A DNA stretch of 64,000 bases from Microlunatus phosphovorus NM-1 (lineage in GTDB: Bacteria > Actinomycetota > Actinomycetes > Propionibacteriales > Propionibacteriaceae): positions 682,001 through 746,000 of the forward strand of contig NC_015635.1 in NCBI RefSeq assembly GCF_000270245.1, written 5' to 3'. The position numbers were made by a program, and so were the translations under genes. The notes below the pieces were generated by a model that saw nothing but the letters and a program-made list of their open reading frames with translations, was not told the DNA's origin and made no database searches. Each line of letters opens with the position of its first letter. The first letter of the stretch is position 1. Below, in pieces: positions 18,196 through 25,818 of the stretch.

Positions 18196-18201
18196 TAGGG
18201 T
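18196..18201 (+). promoter_or_regulatory. -10 box TAGGGT of pyrE, leaderless start
   Basis: TAGGGT lies eight bases before the GTG at 18210, the spacing expected if transcription begins at the start codon. This supports the upstream GTG as the real start. No Shine-Dalgarno is present. Confidence 0.55.
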
Positions 18202-18209
18202 GAGAGCCT

Positions 18210-18830
18210 GTGAGCCCAGCAGAGAACAGCACAGCAGAGACCAGCCCAGCAGAGAACAGCACCGGCGAGACCAGTGCCGCACAGAGCGATCAGGATCGTG
18301 TGTCCCTGATCGAGGCCGTCAAGGATCTGGCCGTGGTGCACGGCACCGTCACCCTGTCCAGCGGCAAGACCGCCGACTACTACGTCGATCTCCGCCGGGT
18401 GACGCTGGACGGAGCCGCGGCCCCGGTGGTCGGTCGGGTGATGCGCGAGTTGGTCGCCGACTGGGACTTCGATGCGGTGGGCGGCCTCACCTTGGGGGCT
18501 GATCCGGTGGCCACCTCGATGCTGCATGCCGCGGCAGCCGCCGGTGGCCGGCTGGACGCCTTCGTGGTCCGCAAGGCGGAGAAGGCGCACGGACTGCAGC
18601 GCCGGATCGAGGGTGCCGAGGTCGCCGGGCGACCGGTGCTCGCCGTGGAGGACACCAGCACCACCGGCGGCTCCGTGCTGACCGCGGTCGAGGCGCTCCG
18701 CGAGGCAGGGGCGAACGTGGTCGGGGTCGCGGTGATCGTCGATCGCGGCACCGGTGCCCAGGAGAAGATCGAGGCGGCGGGACTGCCGTACCGGTATGCG
18801 CTCTCCCTGGCAGATCTCGATCTGGCGTGA
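18210..18830 (+). CDS. pyrE: Orotate phosphoribosyltransferase
   Basis: A 206-residue type I phosphoribosyltransferase that makes orotidine monophosphate from orotate and PRPP in pyrimidine synthesis. Seen are VTLSSGKTADYYVDLR, VGGLTLGADPVATSM, the VVRKAEKAHG flexible-loop region and the PRPP-binding loop VLAVEDTSTTGGSVL. The first 24 or so residues are an unusual Ser/Glu/Thr/Ala-rich extension made by a 30-base tandem duplication. Starting at an in-frame GTG at 18300 would give the normal family length, but the TAGGGT box favours 18210. Confidence 0.92.
   Translation: MSPAENSTAETSPAENSTGETSAAQSDQDRVSLIEAVKDLAVVHGTVTLSSGKTADYYVDLRRVTLDGAAAPVVGRVMRELVADWDFDAVGGLTLGADPVATSMLHAAAAAGGRLDAFVVRKAEKAHGLQRRIEGAEVAGRPVLAVEDTSTTGGSVLTAVEALREAGANVVGVAVIVDRGTGAQEKIEAAGLPYRYALSLADLDLA
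18213..18272 (+). repeat. 30-bp tandem duplication in the pyrE 5' end
   Basis: Bases 18213-18242 and 18243-18272 agree at 27 of 30 positions. In frame they encode the decapeptide SPAENSTAET followed by SPAENSTGET. The high similarity suggests a fairly recent duplication in a dispensable extension. Confidence 0.8.
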
Positions 18831-18900
18831 GGATCATCTGCCGGATGGTCCCCGGGGCGCACTAGGGTGAGCAGCACCACCGACTGCTAGGAGCATCCCG

Positions 18901-20118
18901 ATGGGTACAGCCATCACCCTGATCATCGTTCTGTTGGTGATCGTGGCGGTCATCGCGCTGGTCGCGATGAGCGCTTACAACGGCTTTGTGAAGTCCCGGA
19001 ACCTGATCCAGGAGTCCTGGCGCCAGGTCGATGTCGAGCTCAATCGTCGCTATGAGCTGATCCCGAACCTGGTCGAGACGGTTCGGGCCTATGCCGCGCA
19101 CGAACGCAACACCTTGGAGGACATCACCCGGCTGCGGAGCCAAGCTCAACAGCTGTCCCAGGCCGAGGGCGGGTTGCCGACCCAGCAGCGTGCCGACGTC
19201 GAGGCCGCACTGTCCGGCGCGGTCCGCAATCTGATCGTCAGCGTCGAGGCTTACCCGGACCTCAAGAGCAACACCAACTTCCTCGAGCTGCAGCGTCAGT
19301 TGGCCGAGACCGAGGACCGGATCGCCAATGGACGGCGTTACTACAACGCCAATGTGCGGGTCTACAACACCAAGGTCGAGTCGGTGCCGACCAACATCGT
19401 TGCGAATATCTTCAAGTTCGAGAAGGCGACCTACTTCGAGGTGAACGACCCGGAGGTCCGGCAGGCACCGAACGTCAGCTTCGGCGAGATCGCCTATCGC
19501 GGCGATCCCCAACAGGCTCCGCAGCATCCGCAGCAGGGTCAGTTGCCGCAGCAGGGCTTCGGTCCGGGACACGGCGGTGGAAACGCGCTGCCCAACCCGC
19601 CGCAGCAGCAATATGGCCAGCAGCAGTACGCGCCGCCGCCCCAGCAATACCAGCAGCAGCAGTACAACCAGCCGCCGCAGCAGTACGGGCAGGCCCCGCA
19701 GCAGCAGTATGGCCAGCCCCAGTATGGCCAGCAGCCTCCGCAGCAGCAGTACGGGCAGCCTCCGCAGCAGCAGTACGGGCAGCCTCCGCAACAGCAGTAC
19801 GCGCCGCCGCCGTACGGGCAGCAGCCTGGCCAGCAGTACGCGCCGCCGGCCCAGTCCGGCTATGTCCCGCCGAGCTACGGGCAGTCCCCGGCGCAGCCGG
19901 CCCAGGGCTATGTCCCGCCGCAGACCGGGCCGCAGTCTGGCCAGCCCACCGCTCAGTCGGCCTCCTCCGCTCAGTCGGCACCGCAATCTCCGGAGTCGGC
20001 GCCGCCCTCCTCGCCGGAGTCGGCGCCGCCGAGTTATCAGCCCCCGAGCAGTGGGCAGCCGAGCGAGTCGGGTGACTCAGGTGGATCGCGGGGTTACCAA
20101 CCGCCGAGCACCACATGA
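18901..20118 (+). CDS. LemA family protein with long Gln/Pro/Tyr-rich tail
   Basis: A 405-residue protein. Residues 1-25 are a membrane helix (TLIIVLLVIVAVIALVAMSAYNGFV). The LemA fold follows, with SWRQVDVELNRRYELIPNLVETVRAYA, DLKSNTNFLELQRQLAETEDRIANGRRYYNANVRVYNT and FKFEKATYFEV, ending near residue 190. The last 210 residues are low complexity with repeated QQQYGQPPQ-type units and then Pro/Ser-rich sequence. LemA proteins usually stop after the folded domain. Function is unknown; they are membrane-attached helical bundles. TAGGGT at 18865-18870 is a likely -10 and TAGGAG the ribosome-binding site. Confidence 0.85.
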   Translation: MGTAITLIIVLLVIVAVIALVAMSAYNGFVKSRNLIQESWRQVDVELNRRYELIPNLVETVRAYAAHERNTLEDITRLRSQAQQLSQAEGGLPTQQRADVEAALSGAVRNLIVSVEAYPDLKSNTNFLELQRQLAETEDRIANGRRYYNANVRVYNTKVESVPTNIVANIFKFEKATYFEVNDPEVRQAPNVSFGEIAYRGDPQQAPQHPQQGQLPQQGFGPGHGGGNALPNPPQQQYGQQQYAPPPQQYQQQQYNQPPQQYGQAPQQQYGQPQYGQQPPQQQYGQPPQQQYGQPPQQQYAPPPYGQQPGQQYAPPAQSGYVPPSYGQSPAQPAQGYVPPQTGPQSGQPTAQSASSAQSAPQSPESAPPSSPESAPPSYQPPSSGQPSESGDSGGSRGYQPPSTT

Positions 20119-21056
20119 TCTACGCCCCGCTCGGGCCATCCGGGCTCGTCGTCTCGACCGTGGGTCTGGGCTGCAACAACTTCGGCGCCCGGATGGCCGA
20201 CGAGGACGTGCCGGCTGTCGTCCACGCCGCGATCGACGCCGGCGTCACGCTGTTTGACACCGCCGACATCTATGGCAACGCGGGCGGCTCGGAGACCCTG
20301 CTCGGCAAGGCGCTGCGGGGCCGGCGGGACCAGGTGGTGGTCGCCACCAAGTTCGGCATGGACATGCGGGGTGCGAACGGACCTGACTGGGGTGCACGCG
20401 GTTCGCGCCGCTACATCCGGATCGCGGTCGAGAACAGTCTGCGCCGGCTCGGCACCGACTGGATCGATCTCTACCAGTATCACGAGCCCGATGGGGTCAC
20501 CCCGATCGAGGAGACGCTCGGTGCGCTGACAGAGCTCGTCACCGAAGGCAAGGTGCGCTATATCGGCTCGTCGAACTTGGCCGGATGGCAGGTCATCGAC
20601 GCCGACTGGATCGCCAAGTCCAGTGGCTACGAGGCGTTCATCTCGGCGCAGAACGAGTACAGCTGGCTCAATCGGTCGGCCGAGACGGAGCTCGTGCCGG
20701 CCCTCGAGCACACCGGGCTCGGGTTGCTGCCGTTCTTCCCGCTCGCTCGGGGACTGCTGACCGGAAAGTATCGCCGCGGCGAGTCGGCGCCGCAGGGCAG
20801 CCGGCTGGCTCGCGCAGAGCAGTCCAGCCATCTGAGCGACGCTGCCTTCGACAAGGTCGAGGCGCTCTCCGGCTTCGCCGCCGAGCGGGGGATCACCCTG
20901 CTCGACATCGCGATCGGCGGCCTGGCTGCGATGCCCAGCGTCGCCTCGGTGATCGCCGGCGCCACCAAGGTGTCCCAGATCGAGTCCAACGTCGTCGCCG
21001 GTCAATGGCAGCCGACACCGGAGGACCTGCAGACCCTGGTCGACCTCACCGCCTGA
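20115..21056 (+). CDS. Aldo/keto reductase
   Basis: A 313-residue NADPH-dependent TIM-barrel oxidoreductase. The catalytic tetrad is visible as Asp and Tyr in FDTADIYGNAGGSE, Lys in VVVATKFG and His in LYQYHEPD. The C-terminal cofactor region reads VIAGATKVSQIESNV. Its ATG overlaps the stop of the LemA gene (ATGA), so the two are coupled, although no functional link is known. The substrate is not predictable. Confidence 0.88.
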   Translation: MIYAPLGPSGLVVSTVGLGCNNFGARMADEDVPAVVHAAIDAGVTLFDTADIYGNAGGSETLLGKALRGRRDQVVVATKFGMDMRGANGPDWGARGSRRYIRIAVENSLRRLGTDWIDLYQYHEPDGVTPIEETLGALTELVTEGKVRYIGSSNLAGWQVIDADWIAKSSGYEAFISAQNEYSWLNRSAETELVPALEHTGLGLLPFFPLARGLLTGKYRRGESAPQGSRLARAEQSSHLSDAAFDKVEALSGFAAERGITLLDIAIGGLAAMPSVASVIAGATKVSQIESNVVAGQWQPTPEDLQTLVDLTA

Positions 21057-21063
21057 CCGGGAG

Positions 21064-21106
21064 TTTTGGTCCGCTATCCACACTGGATGTGGTTTTTGCG
21101 CCAAAA
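21064..21106. terminator. Imperfect nested inverted repeat after the aldo/keto reductase
   Basis: TTTTGG (21064-21069) faces CCAAAA (21101-21106), and CCACA faces TGTGG inside. It lies in the short gap before the DUF2510 gene and may be a weak terminator for lemA-AKR. Confidence 0.4.
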
Positions 21107-21121
21107 GTTGGGAGGGCTGAG

Positions 21122-22033
21122 GTGAGCGCACCGCCCGGCTGGTATCCGGATCCGGCCGGTACGCCCGATCGCTACCGGTTCTGGGACGGTCACGCTTGGG
21201 GCCCGCAAACCGCCGACCGCCCGAATGCCGCATTCCCGTCCGCCCAACCACCGGCTTTGTTCCGTGGTGCACCTCAAGCGGGGACCACGGGACAAAACTT
21301 CGGTGAGGGCGGGCAGGTCGGCGCCGGGGCGGTGCAGCCGAGGCAGGCCCGCGGCTGGTGGGTGGCCGGAGCCGCTGTGCTGCTGGTTGTCGTCGTGGTC
21401 GCTGCATTGGTCGTACGGTCGATCAGCGGTGCCGTATTGGACGGTCCCGAGCCTCCCGGCACGGATCCGACGCCGCAGTCCTGTCCGCGCTCATCGCAGA
21501 CGGACTCGTCGGTCAGCCCGAGCACCGGTGATCGGGTCCGCAGCGGTCAGCTCTCCTATCCGAGACTTCCCGCGCCTTTCGGCGGACCGATGCCGGACGA
21601 CCGGACGCCGTTCGCGCACGACGTCCAGACCCAGCATGCGCTGGTCGAGCAGTCCCCGGACGGCGAGACGATCTGGGTCGCGTGGGCATTGATCGCACGG
21701 CTGATGGCGGGAGACGGGTTCTATGGCCCGGAGCAGGGCGCCGAGATCGTGGCCGGTTGCGTCGTGGCACTGTTCTACAACAATCACGAGATCCAGCGGA
21801 GTGACACCCGACGCGAGGCGATCACGGTGGACGGGCACGAGGCGTACCTGATCGAGTCCCACCTGACCTTCGACATCCCTGGCATCAAGACCAAGGGCGA
21901 GACCATGATCGTGGTGGTCATCGACGTGGGCCAGCAGGGCGAGGCCGGGCTGTTCTACGCCACGATCCCGGACACCTCACCACAATTCCTGGCCCCGATC
22001 CGCAGCGCGTTCGCCGATCTGCAGGTCGGCTGA
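21122..22033 (+). CDS. DUF2510 membrane-anchored protein, paralogue of the gene at 13919
   Basis: A 303-residue protein with an N-terminal DUF2510 module (PPGWYPDPAGTPDRYRFWDGHAW), a variable linker, one membrane helix (WWVAGAAVLLVVVVVAALVV, about residues 78-97) and an external domain shared with the paralogue at 13919. The GTG at 21122 follows GGGAGGG. The linker (about codons 45-59) contains a palindromic element also found as a probable terminator at 31856-31892, so part of the linker may come from a mobile hairpin. Function unknown; the paired cysteines near CPRSSQ and VAGCV could form a disulfide outside the cell. Confidence 0.75.
   Translation: MSAPPGWYPDPAGTPDRYRFWDGHAWGPQTADRPNAAFPSAQPPALFRGAPQAGTTGQNFGEGGQVGAGAVQPRQARGWWVAGAAVLLVVVVVAALVVRSISGAVLDGPEPPGTDPTPQSCPRSSQTDSSVSPSTGDRVRSGQLSYPRLPAPFGGPMPDDRTPFAHDVQTQHALVEQSPDGETIWVAWALIARLMAGDGFYGPEQGAEIVAGCVVALFYNNHEIQRSDTRREAITVDGHEAYLIESHLTFDIPGIKTKGETMIVVVIDVGQQGEAGLFYATIPDTSPQFLAPIRSAFADLQVG
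21256..21296. repeat. Palindromic element, coding-sequence copy
   Basis: TTTGTTCCGTGGT (21256-21268) pairs with ACCACGGGACAAA (21284-21296), 12 of 13. It aligns along its length with the hairpin at 31856-31892, and the inner stem bases differ in a compensatory way (GTGGT/ACCAC here, ACGGT/ACCGT there). It is in frame inside the DUF2510 gene. Confidence 0.7.
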
Positions 22034-22046
22034 CGCCGCAGCAGAA

Positions 22047-22733
22047 TCAGCGATCGGCTGAGTTGCTGACCTTCTGCTGCCGGCTCCGGCGCCGGTGCAG
22101 CAGATACTCCACGATCATCGGGATGACCGAGACGAACACGATCAGCAGGATCGCGGCCTCGAGGTTGTCGTGGATGATCGGTTGCGTGCCCAGGTAGTAG
22201 CCGAGGATCGTGATCCCGCACGCCCAGAGGATGCCGCCGATCGCGGTGTAGGTGATGAACTTGCGGAAGTCCATCTTGCCGACGCCGGCGACCAGGGTGA
22301 CGAAGGTACGCACGATCGGCACGAACCGGGCCAGGATCAGGGCCCGGTGGCCGTACTTCTCGAAGAAGACGTGGGTCTTGTCGACGTAGGACTGCTTGAA
22401 GATCTGGCCCAGGAACCCGGACCGGGGCTTGAACAGTGGGGGACCGATCAGCCGCCCCAACCAGTAGCCGGTCACGTTGCCGAGTACGGCGGCGACGGTC
22501 AGCACCACGCAGACGAAGAACAGCGAGTGCTGGATGATTCCGGTCGCGGTCAGCAGTCCGACGGTGAACAGCAGCGAATCGCCGGGCAGGATGGCGAACA
22601 GCCCGCATTCGGCGAAGATGACGAAGGCGACCCCCCACAGGGCCCACGGTCCGAAGAAGGCGATCAGCGCCTCAGGGTCCATCCACGACGGCAACAGCAT
22701 CGGCGTCAGCAGGGCGGCGTCGAGCAAACTCAC
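22047..22733 (-). CDS. DedA family membrane protein
   Basis: A 228-residue polytopic protein of the DedA/VTT family, involved in lipid flipping and membrane homeostasis in studied members. Hallmarks are FAECGLFAILPGDSLLF, the GNVTGYWLGRLIG stretch, FFEKYGHRALILARFVPIVRTFVTLVAGVGKM with the essential arginines, and a C-terminal helix. The GTG at 22733 is chosen: it removes an improbable head that overlaps the neighbour, and TATCCT lies seven bases before it, fitting a leaderless mRNA. It is divergent from and only 25 bases away from the TrmH-like gene. Confidence 0.88.
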   Translation of the reverse strand: MSLLDAALLTPMLLPSWMDPEALIAFFGPWALWGVAFVIFAECGLFAILPGDSLLFTVGLLTATGIIQHSLFFVCVVLTVAAVLGNVTGYWLGRLIGPPLFKPRSGFLGQIFKQSYVDKTHVFFEKYGHRALILARFVPIVRTFVTLVAGVGKMDFRKFITYTAIGGILWACGITILGYYLGTQPIIHDNLEAAILLIVFVSVIPMIVEYLLHRRRSRQQKVSNSADR

Positions 22734-22740
22734 CAGCCAA

Positions 22741-22750
22741 AGGATACCGT
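22741..22750. promoter_or_regulatory. Back-to-back -10 boxes for divergent leaderless genes
   Basis: On the minus strand TATCCT (22741-22746) lies seven bases before the dedA GTG. On the plus strand TACCGT (22745-22750) lies eight bases before the methyltransferase GTG. The boxes overlap by two bases, so the two promoters would compete for polymerase. Confidence 0.45.
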
Positions 22751-22758
22751 TCCGGCCT

Positions 22759-23421
22759 GTGCGAAACCTGAAGAACGACGAGGCGAGCCTGGGTCCGCCA
22801 CCGGAGGGCCCGGCGGACGCGTACGGGGTGGGTCCGCACCCGCGGCCGTGGCCGGAGGGCCCGCAGTGGGATCCCGACCTGCTGGCCGAGGGCGATCGAC
22901 GCAATGTCCCCGATGCCTTCCGCTACCGCACCGTCGACTCGATCGTCGCTGAGCTCGACACTCGGCGACATCCGCTACGGGTGGCGATCCAGAACTGGGA
23001 GCACGACTTCAACATCGGGTCGATCGTCCGCACAGCCAACGCGTTCAACGTGGCCGGGGTGCACATCCTGGGGCGGCGACGCTGGAACCGGCGCGGCGCG
23101 ATGGTCACCGATCGATATCTGCACGTCCACCACCACGCCACCGTGGCCGAGTTCGTCGAGGTGATGGCCGCGGAGTCGTACGTGATCGTCGGCGTCGACA
23201 ACCTGCCTGGCTCGGTGCCGCTGGAGACCGCTCGGCTGCCGGAGAGGGTCTGCCTGGTCTTCGGGTCCGAAGGACCTGGTCTGACCACCGAGCTGGTCGC
23301 GGTCTGTCAGCAGTTGGTGGCGATCAGCCAGTACGGCTCGACGCGCTCGCTGAACGCGGGAGCGGCGGCAGCGATCGCGATGTACCACTGGGCGCTCCAG
23401 TGGGCGGACCCACCGAGGTGA
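22759..23421 (+). CDS. TrmH family RNA methyltransferase
   Basis: A 220-residue SPOUT methyltransferase that transfers methyl from SAM to RNA. Motif 1 is NIGSIVRTANAF (the catalytic Arg region), motif 2 VCLVFGSEGPGL, and motif 3 ISQYGSTRSLNAGAAAAIAMY, which forms the knotted cofactor site. The N-terminal 55 residues are Pro/Gly-rich and variable. The GTG at 22759 is chosen because it directly follows a TACCGT box and because the longer frame would run through dedA. RNA target (tRNA ribose 2'-O or rRNA) cannot be assigned. Confidence 0.88.
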   Translation: MRNLKNDEASLGPPPEGPADAYGVGPHPRPWPEGPQWDPDLLAEGDRRNVPDAFRYRTVDSIVAELDTRRHPLRVAIQNWEHDFNIGSIVRTANAFNVAGVHILGRRRWNRRGAMVTDRYLHVHHHATVAEFVEVMAAESYVIVGVDNLPGSVPLETARLPERVCLVFGSEGPGLTTELVAVCQQLVAISQYGSTRSLNAGAAAAIAMYHWALQWADPPR

Positions 23422-23463
23422 TTCTTCCTAGTTATCTTCTTTTCTGCCTACTATGGTGGATGC

Positions 23464-23718
23464 ATGGCGTTGAACATCAAGGATCCGGAGACCGACCGGT
23501 TGGCGCGCGAACTGGCCGCTGCCACGGGTGAGTCGATCACGGTGGCGGCGCGCCGGGCGATTGAGGAACGGCTCGAACGAGTTCGCGCTCGAGCCGACGC
23601 CGGTTCGGCAAGCGTCGATCTCGGTGATCTGATCGAACGGGCGCGATCACGCCCTGATCTCGACGTACGTTCGGCTGAGGAGATCCTCGGGTACGGCGAC
23701 GACGGTCTGCCTCGATGA
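23464..23718 (+). CDS. vapB: VapB-type antitoxin
   Basis: An 84-residue protein with the N-terminal ribbon-helix-helix-like segment of the Rv0623/PSK-type antitoxins (MALNIKDPETDRLARELAAATGESITVAARRAIEERLERV), followed by an acidic C-terminal tail that would wrap the toxin. It overlaps vapC by four bases (ATGA). A TACTAT box at 23450-23455 in a locally AT-richer stretch is a likely -10. As in other VapBC systems, the complex probably represses its own promoter. Confidence 0.88.
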   Translation: MALNIKDPETDRLARELAAATGESITVAARRAIEERLERVRARADAGSASVDLGDLIERARSRPDLDVRSAEEILGYGDDGLPR

Positions 23719-24116
23719 CGGTCGTCGTCGACACATCGGCAGTGCTCGCCGTTCTGCTCGGTGAGCCCGACGCCTCGCGGTATGCCGACGCGCTGTCCCG
23801 CAACATCGGGGACCTGCATATGAGTGCGGTCTCGCTCGTGGAGACACGCATCGTGCTGGAGTCTCGCAAGGGGCCCGATGCGGCTGCCGACTTGGAGACT
23901 CTCATTGCCAGGGTGTCCATTCGGGTGGAGGCCGTGACGGCTGACCAGGCGGACCGTGCCTGGGGGGCGTGGCGGCGATTCGGGAAGGGTTGCCACCCGG
24001 CACGCCTCAACCTCGGTGATTGCTTCTCGTACGCGCTCGTGCGGGCGTTGCGCGGCAACCTTCTTTACAAGGGCGATGACTTCTCTCAGACGGATGTGCC
24101 CGCACTGCTGGGTTGA
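23715..24116 (+). CDS. vapC: VapC-type PIN-domain ribonuclease toxin
   Basis: A 133-residue PIN-domain protein. The acidic cluster is present: Asp in VVDTSAVLAVL, Glu in SLVETRIVL, Asp in LGDCFSYALVRAL and Asp in YKGDDFSQTD. Such toxins cleave tRNA or rRNA using magnesium and are neutralised by VapB. The ATG overlaps the vapB stop. All four conserved acidic positions are intact, so the toxin looks functional. A second, broken PIN gene lies at the right end of the window. Confidence 0.9.
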   Translation: MTVVVDTSAVLAVLLGEPDASRYADALSRNIGDLHMSAVSLVETRIVLESRKGPDAAADLETLIARVSIRVEAVTADQADRAWGAWRRFGKGCHPARLNLGDCFSYALVRALRGNLLYKGDDFSQTDVPALLG

Positions 24117-24289
24117 CTCCCTGATCGAGAGATCGCGATGTATGAGCGGTCGCGGCAGTGGGCCGGACCTCCGAACCGTTGACCGGTCACCCACTCGACA
24201 CGTGGGCGTCACCCAACCGTGGTCTGTACGTGGCCGGTGATCACTAATCTCCGCGTTATCAGGTCAGGGGCCCGGCGGAGGAGTCGACG
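24117..24289. other. Intergenic stretch with no recognised feature
   Basis: 173 bases between vapC and the small membrane protein. I see no strong hairpin; GGAGGAG at its end is the ribosome-binding site of the next gene. It presumably holds that gene's promoter. Confidence 0.4.
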
Positions 24290-24532
24290 ATGGGGCTGGA
24301 GTTCAGCGAAGCCTTGACGATGGTGCTGCGGTGGATCTGCGTGGTGGCCTTCGTCGTGGTAGTCGTCGTGTCGGTGGTCGCGTCCGGTGATCGGCTGAGC
24401 GATCGGATGGGCATGCGGCGGCGGTATCTACCTAGTGAGCCGGAATGGCTGGAGAACGCCGAAGACCGCCAGACCGGCGACCGGCAGCAGCGGCCAGACC
24501 GGGTTCAGCCCAGCAGCCCCCACCATTCCTGA
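24290..24532 (+). CDS. Small single-pass membrane protein
   Basis: An 80-residue protein with one strong membrane helix (VLRWICVVAFVVVVVVSVVASG, residues about 12-33), then a basic segment and a Gln/Pro-rich tail. The ATG follows GGCGGAGGAG at good spacing, which supports expression. The last 35 codons overlap the 3' end of the convergent acyltransferase gene, so the tail may be a by-product of read-through on that strand. No family recognised. Confidence 0.55.
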   Translation: MGLEFSEALTMVLRWICVVAFVVVVVVSVVASGDRLSDRMGMRRRYLPSEPEWLENAEDRQTGDRQQRPDRVQPSSPHHS

Positions 24533-25777
24533 GGACGCGAGCACAGCCAGCCCGGCGCAGACACAGGTCGCCGCTGCGACCGGTCGCCACGCAGCTGGAG
24601 CAGGCCGATCGTCTTGTCGCGGGGACTCGAACCGACCGAAGATCAGCACCAGCCCGTACGTGATCACCAGCAGCACCAGCCACCACAGCGGGCGAGCCAG
24701 CCACCAGGCCAAGCTCAGCGGCTCGAGCCTCAGTCCGATCCCGCCGAACGCGACCAGCGCGGACGCCAGGCCGACCATTGCGGTGAGGTGCCACAAGAAC
24801 CAGGTCATGATCCGGGCGTTGAACATGACGGTGACGAACCAGACCCGGGGACGTTGCAGCCAGCGGGTGAGCGGTCGCTCAGCCAGCAGCACCAGCCCTG
24901 CTTGCAGCATGCCGAGGAAGGCCATCGTCACCCGGGTCGGGTTGGAGTTGCTGATCTCGTCGGATGCTGCGCTGATCATCGACACCGGGTAGGGGCCGAG
25001 CCCGACGAGCAGCAGCAAGCCGACGGCGCCAACCGCGGCCAGCAGCAGTTTGCGGCCCGAAGTGGCGAGCCTCCCGTCCAACCAGGCGTATCCGAACTGG
25101 TGGAAGCTCGCCCACACGATCAGGTAGTTGGGATAGCCCGCCAGCTCCGAGCCGGTGCCGATGCTGATCACATCGACCACCCCGGCGAGCACGACACCGA
25201 CGGCGATCGAGGCCCAGCCGAACCGCTCCCACAGCAGCAGGCAGACCGGTGCCACGGCGATGATCAGCAGGTACGCCGCCAGGAACCAGGTCGGGATCAA
25301 CGCCATCTGCGAGGCCACTTTGACCCGGTCCGGCGTGACACCGGCCGCGAGCAGCGTCCAGCAGACCGCCAGCCAGACCAGCAGCAGCGGGATGAGCGGG
25401 ATGCCGAGTCGTCGCAATCTGGCCCGCAGCCAGGCTCCGTATCCGACGCCCTTGCGACGGGCGGACCGCCAGGAGAGCCCGTTGGCGTACCCGCCGACCA
25501 GGAAGAACACCGGCATCACTTGGAACACCCAGGTCAACGAATGCGACCAGGGGGCATTGTCGAGGACGCCATGCGGCTGAATCCCCGTCGGGTCGACCGC
25601 GACGATCGTCCAGTGACCGAGCACCACCACCGTGATGGCGGCGGCGCGGAGGAAGTCGACGACGCGGTGCCGACTGGCCGGAGTGGCGGCGGATACCTGG
25701 GCGGCCCGCCCCGCGAAGACGCCCTTGGTCGTGGTCACTGGATCACTGTGCCTGCTGTCGGGGTCGCGAAGGTGCAT
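24428..25777 (-). CDS. Acyltransferase 3 family membrane protein
   Basis: A 449-residue polytopic protein of the acyltransferase-3/OafA family with ten or more membrane helices. The signature RVVDFLRAAAITVVVLGHW contains the conserved His, and FQVMPVFFLVGGYANG and WFLAAYLLIIAVAP follow. These enzymes O-acetylate or O-acylate envelope sugars and lipids. The start is uncertain: the frame stays open to 25894, but those residues are encoded inside the inverted-repeat element at 25819-25942, so I use the ATG at 25777; a GTG at 25738 is also possible. No adjacent partner. Confidence 0.8.
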   Translation of the reverse strand: MHLRDPDSRHSDPVTTTKGVFAGRAAQVSAATPASRHRVVDFLRAAAITVVVLGHWTIVAVDPTGIQPHGVLDNAPWSHSLTWVFQVMPVFFLVGGYANGLSWRSARRKGVGYGAWLRARLRRLGIPLIPLLLVWLAVCWTLLAAGVTPDRVKVASQMALIPTWFLAAYLLIIAVAPVCLLLWERFGWASIAVGVVLAGVVDVISIGTGSELAGYPNYLIVWASFHQFGYAWLDGRLATSGRKLLLAAVGAVGLLLLVGLGPYPVSMISAASDEISNSNPTRVTMAFLGMLQAGLVLLAERPLTRWLQRPRVWFVTVMFNARIMTWFLWHLTAMVGLASALVAFGGIGLRLEPLSLAWWLARPLWWLVLLVITYGLVLIFGRFESPRQDDRPAPAAWRPVAAATCVCAGLAVLASSGMVGAAGLNPVWPLLPVAGLAVFGVLQPFRLTR

Positions 25778-25818
25778 CCACACGCGGTCCCGGTCGACTT
25801 CCCGGGCGCTGCCTGATG

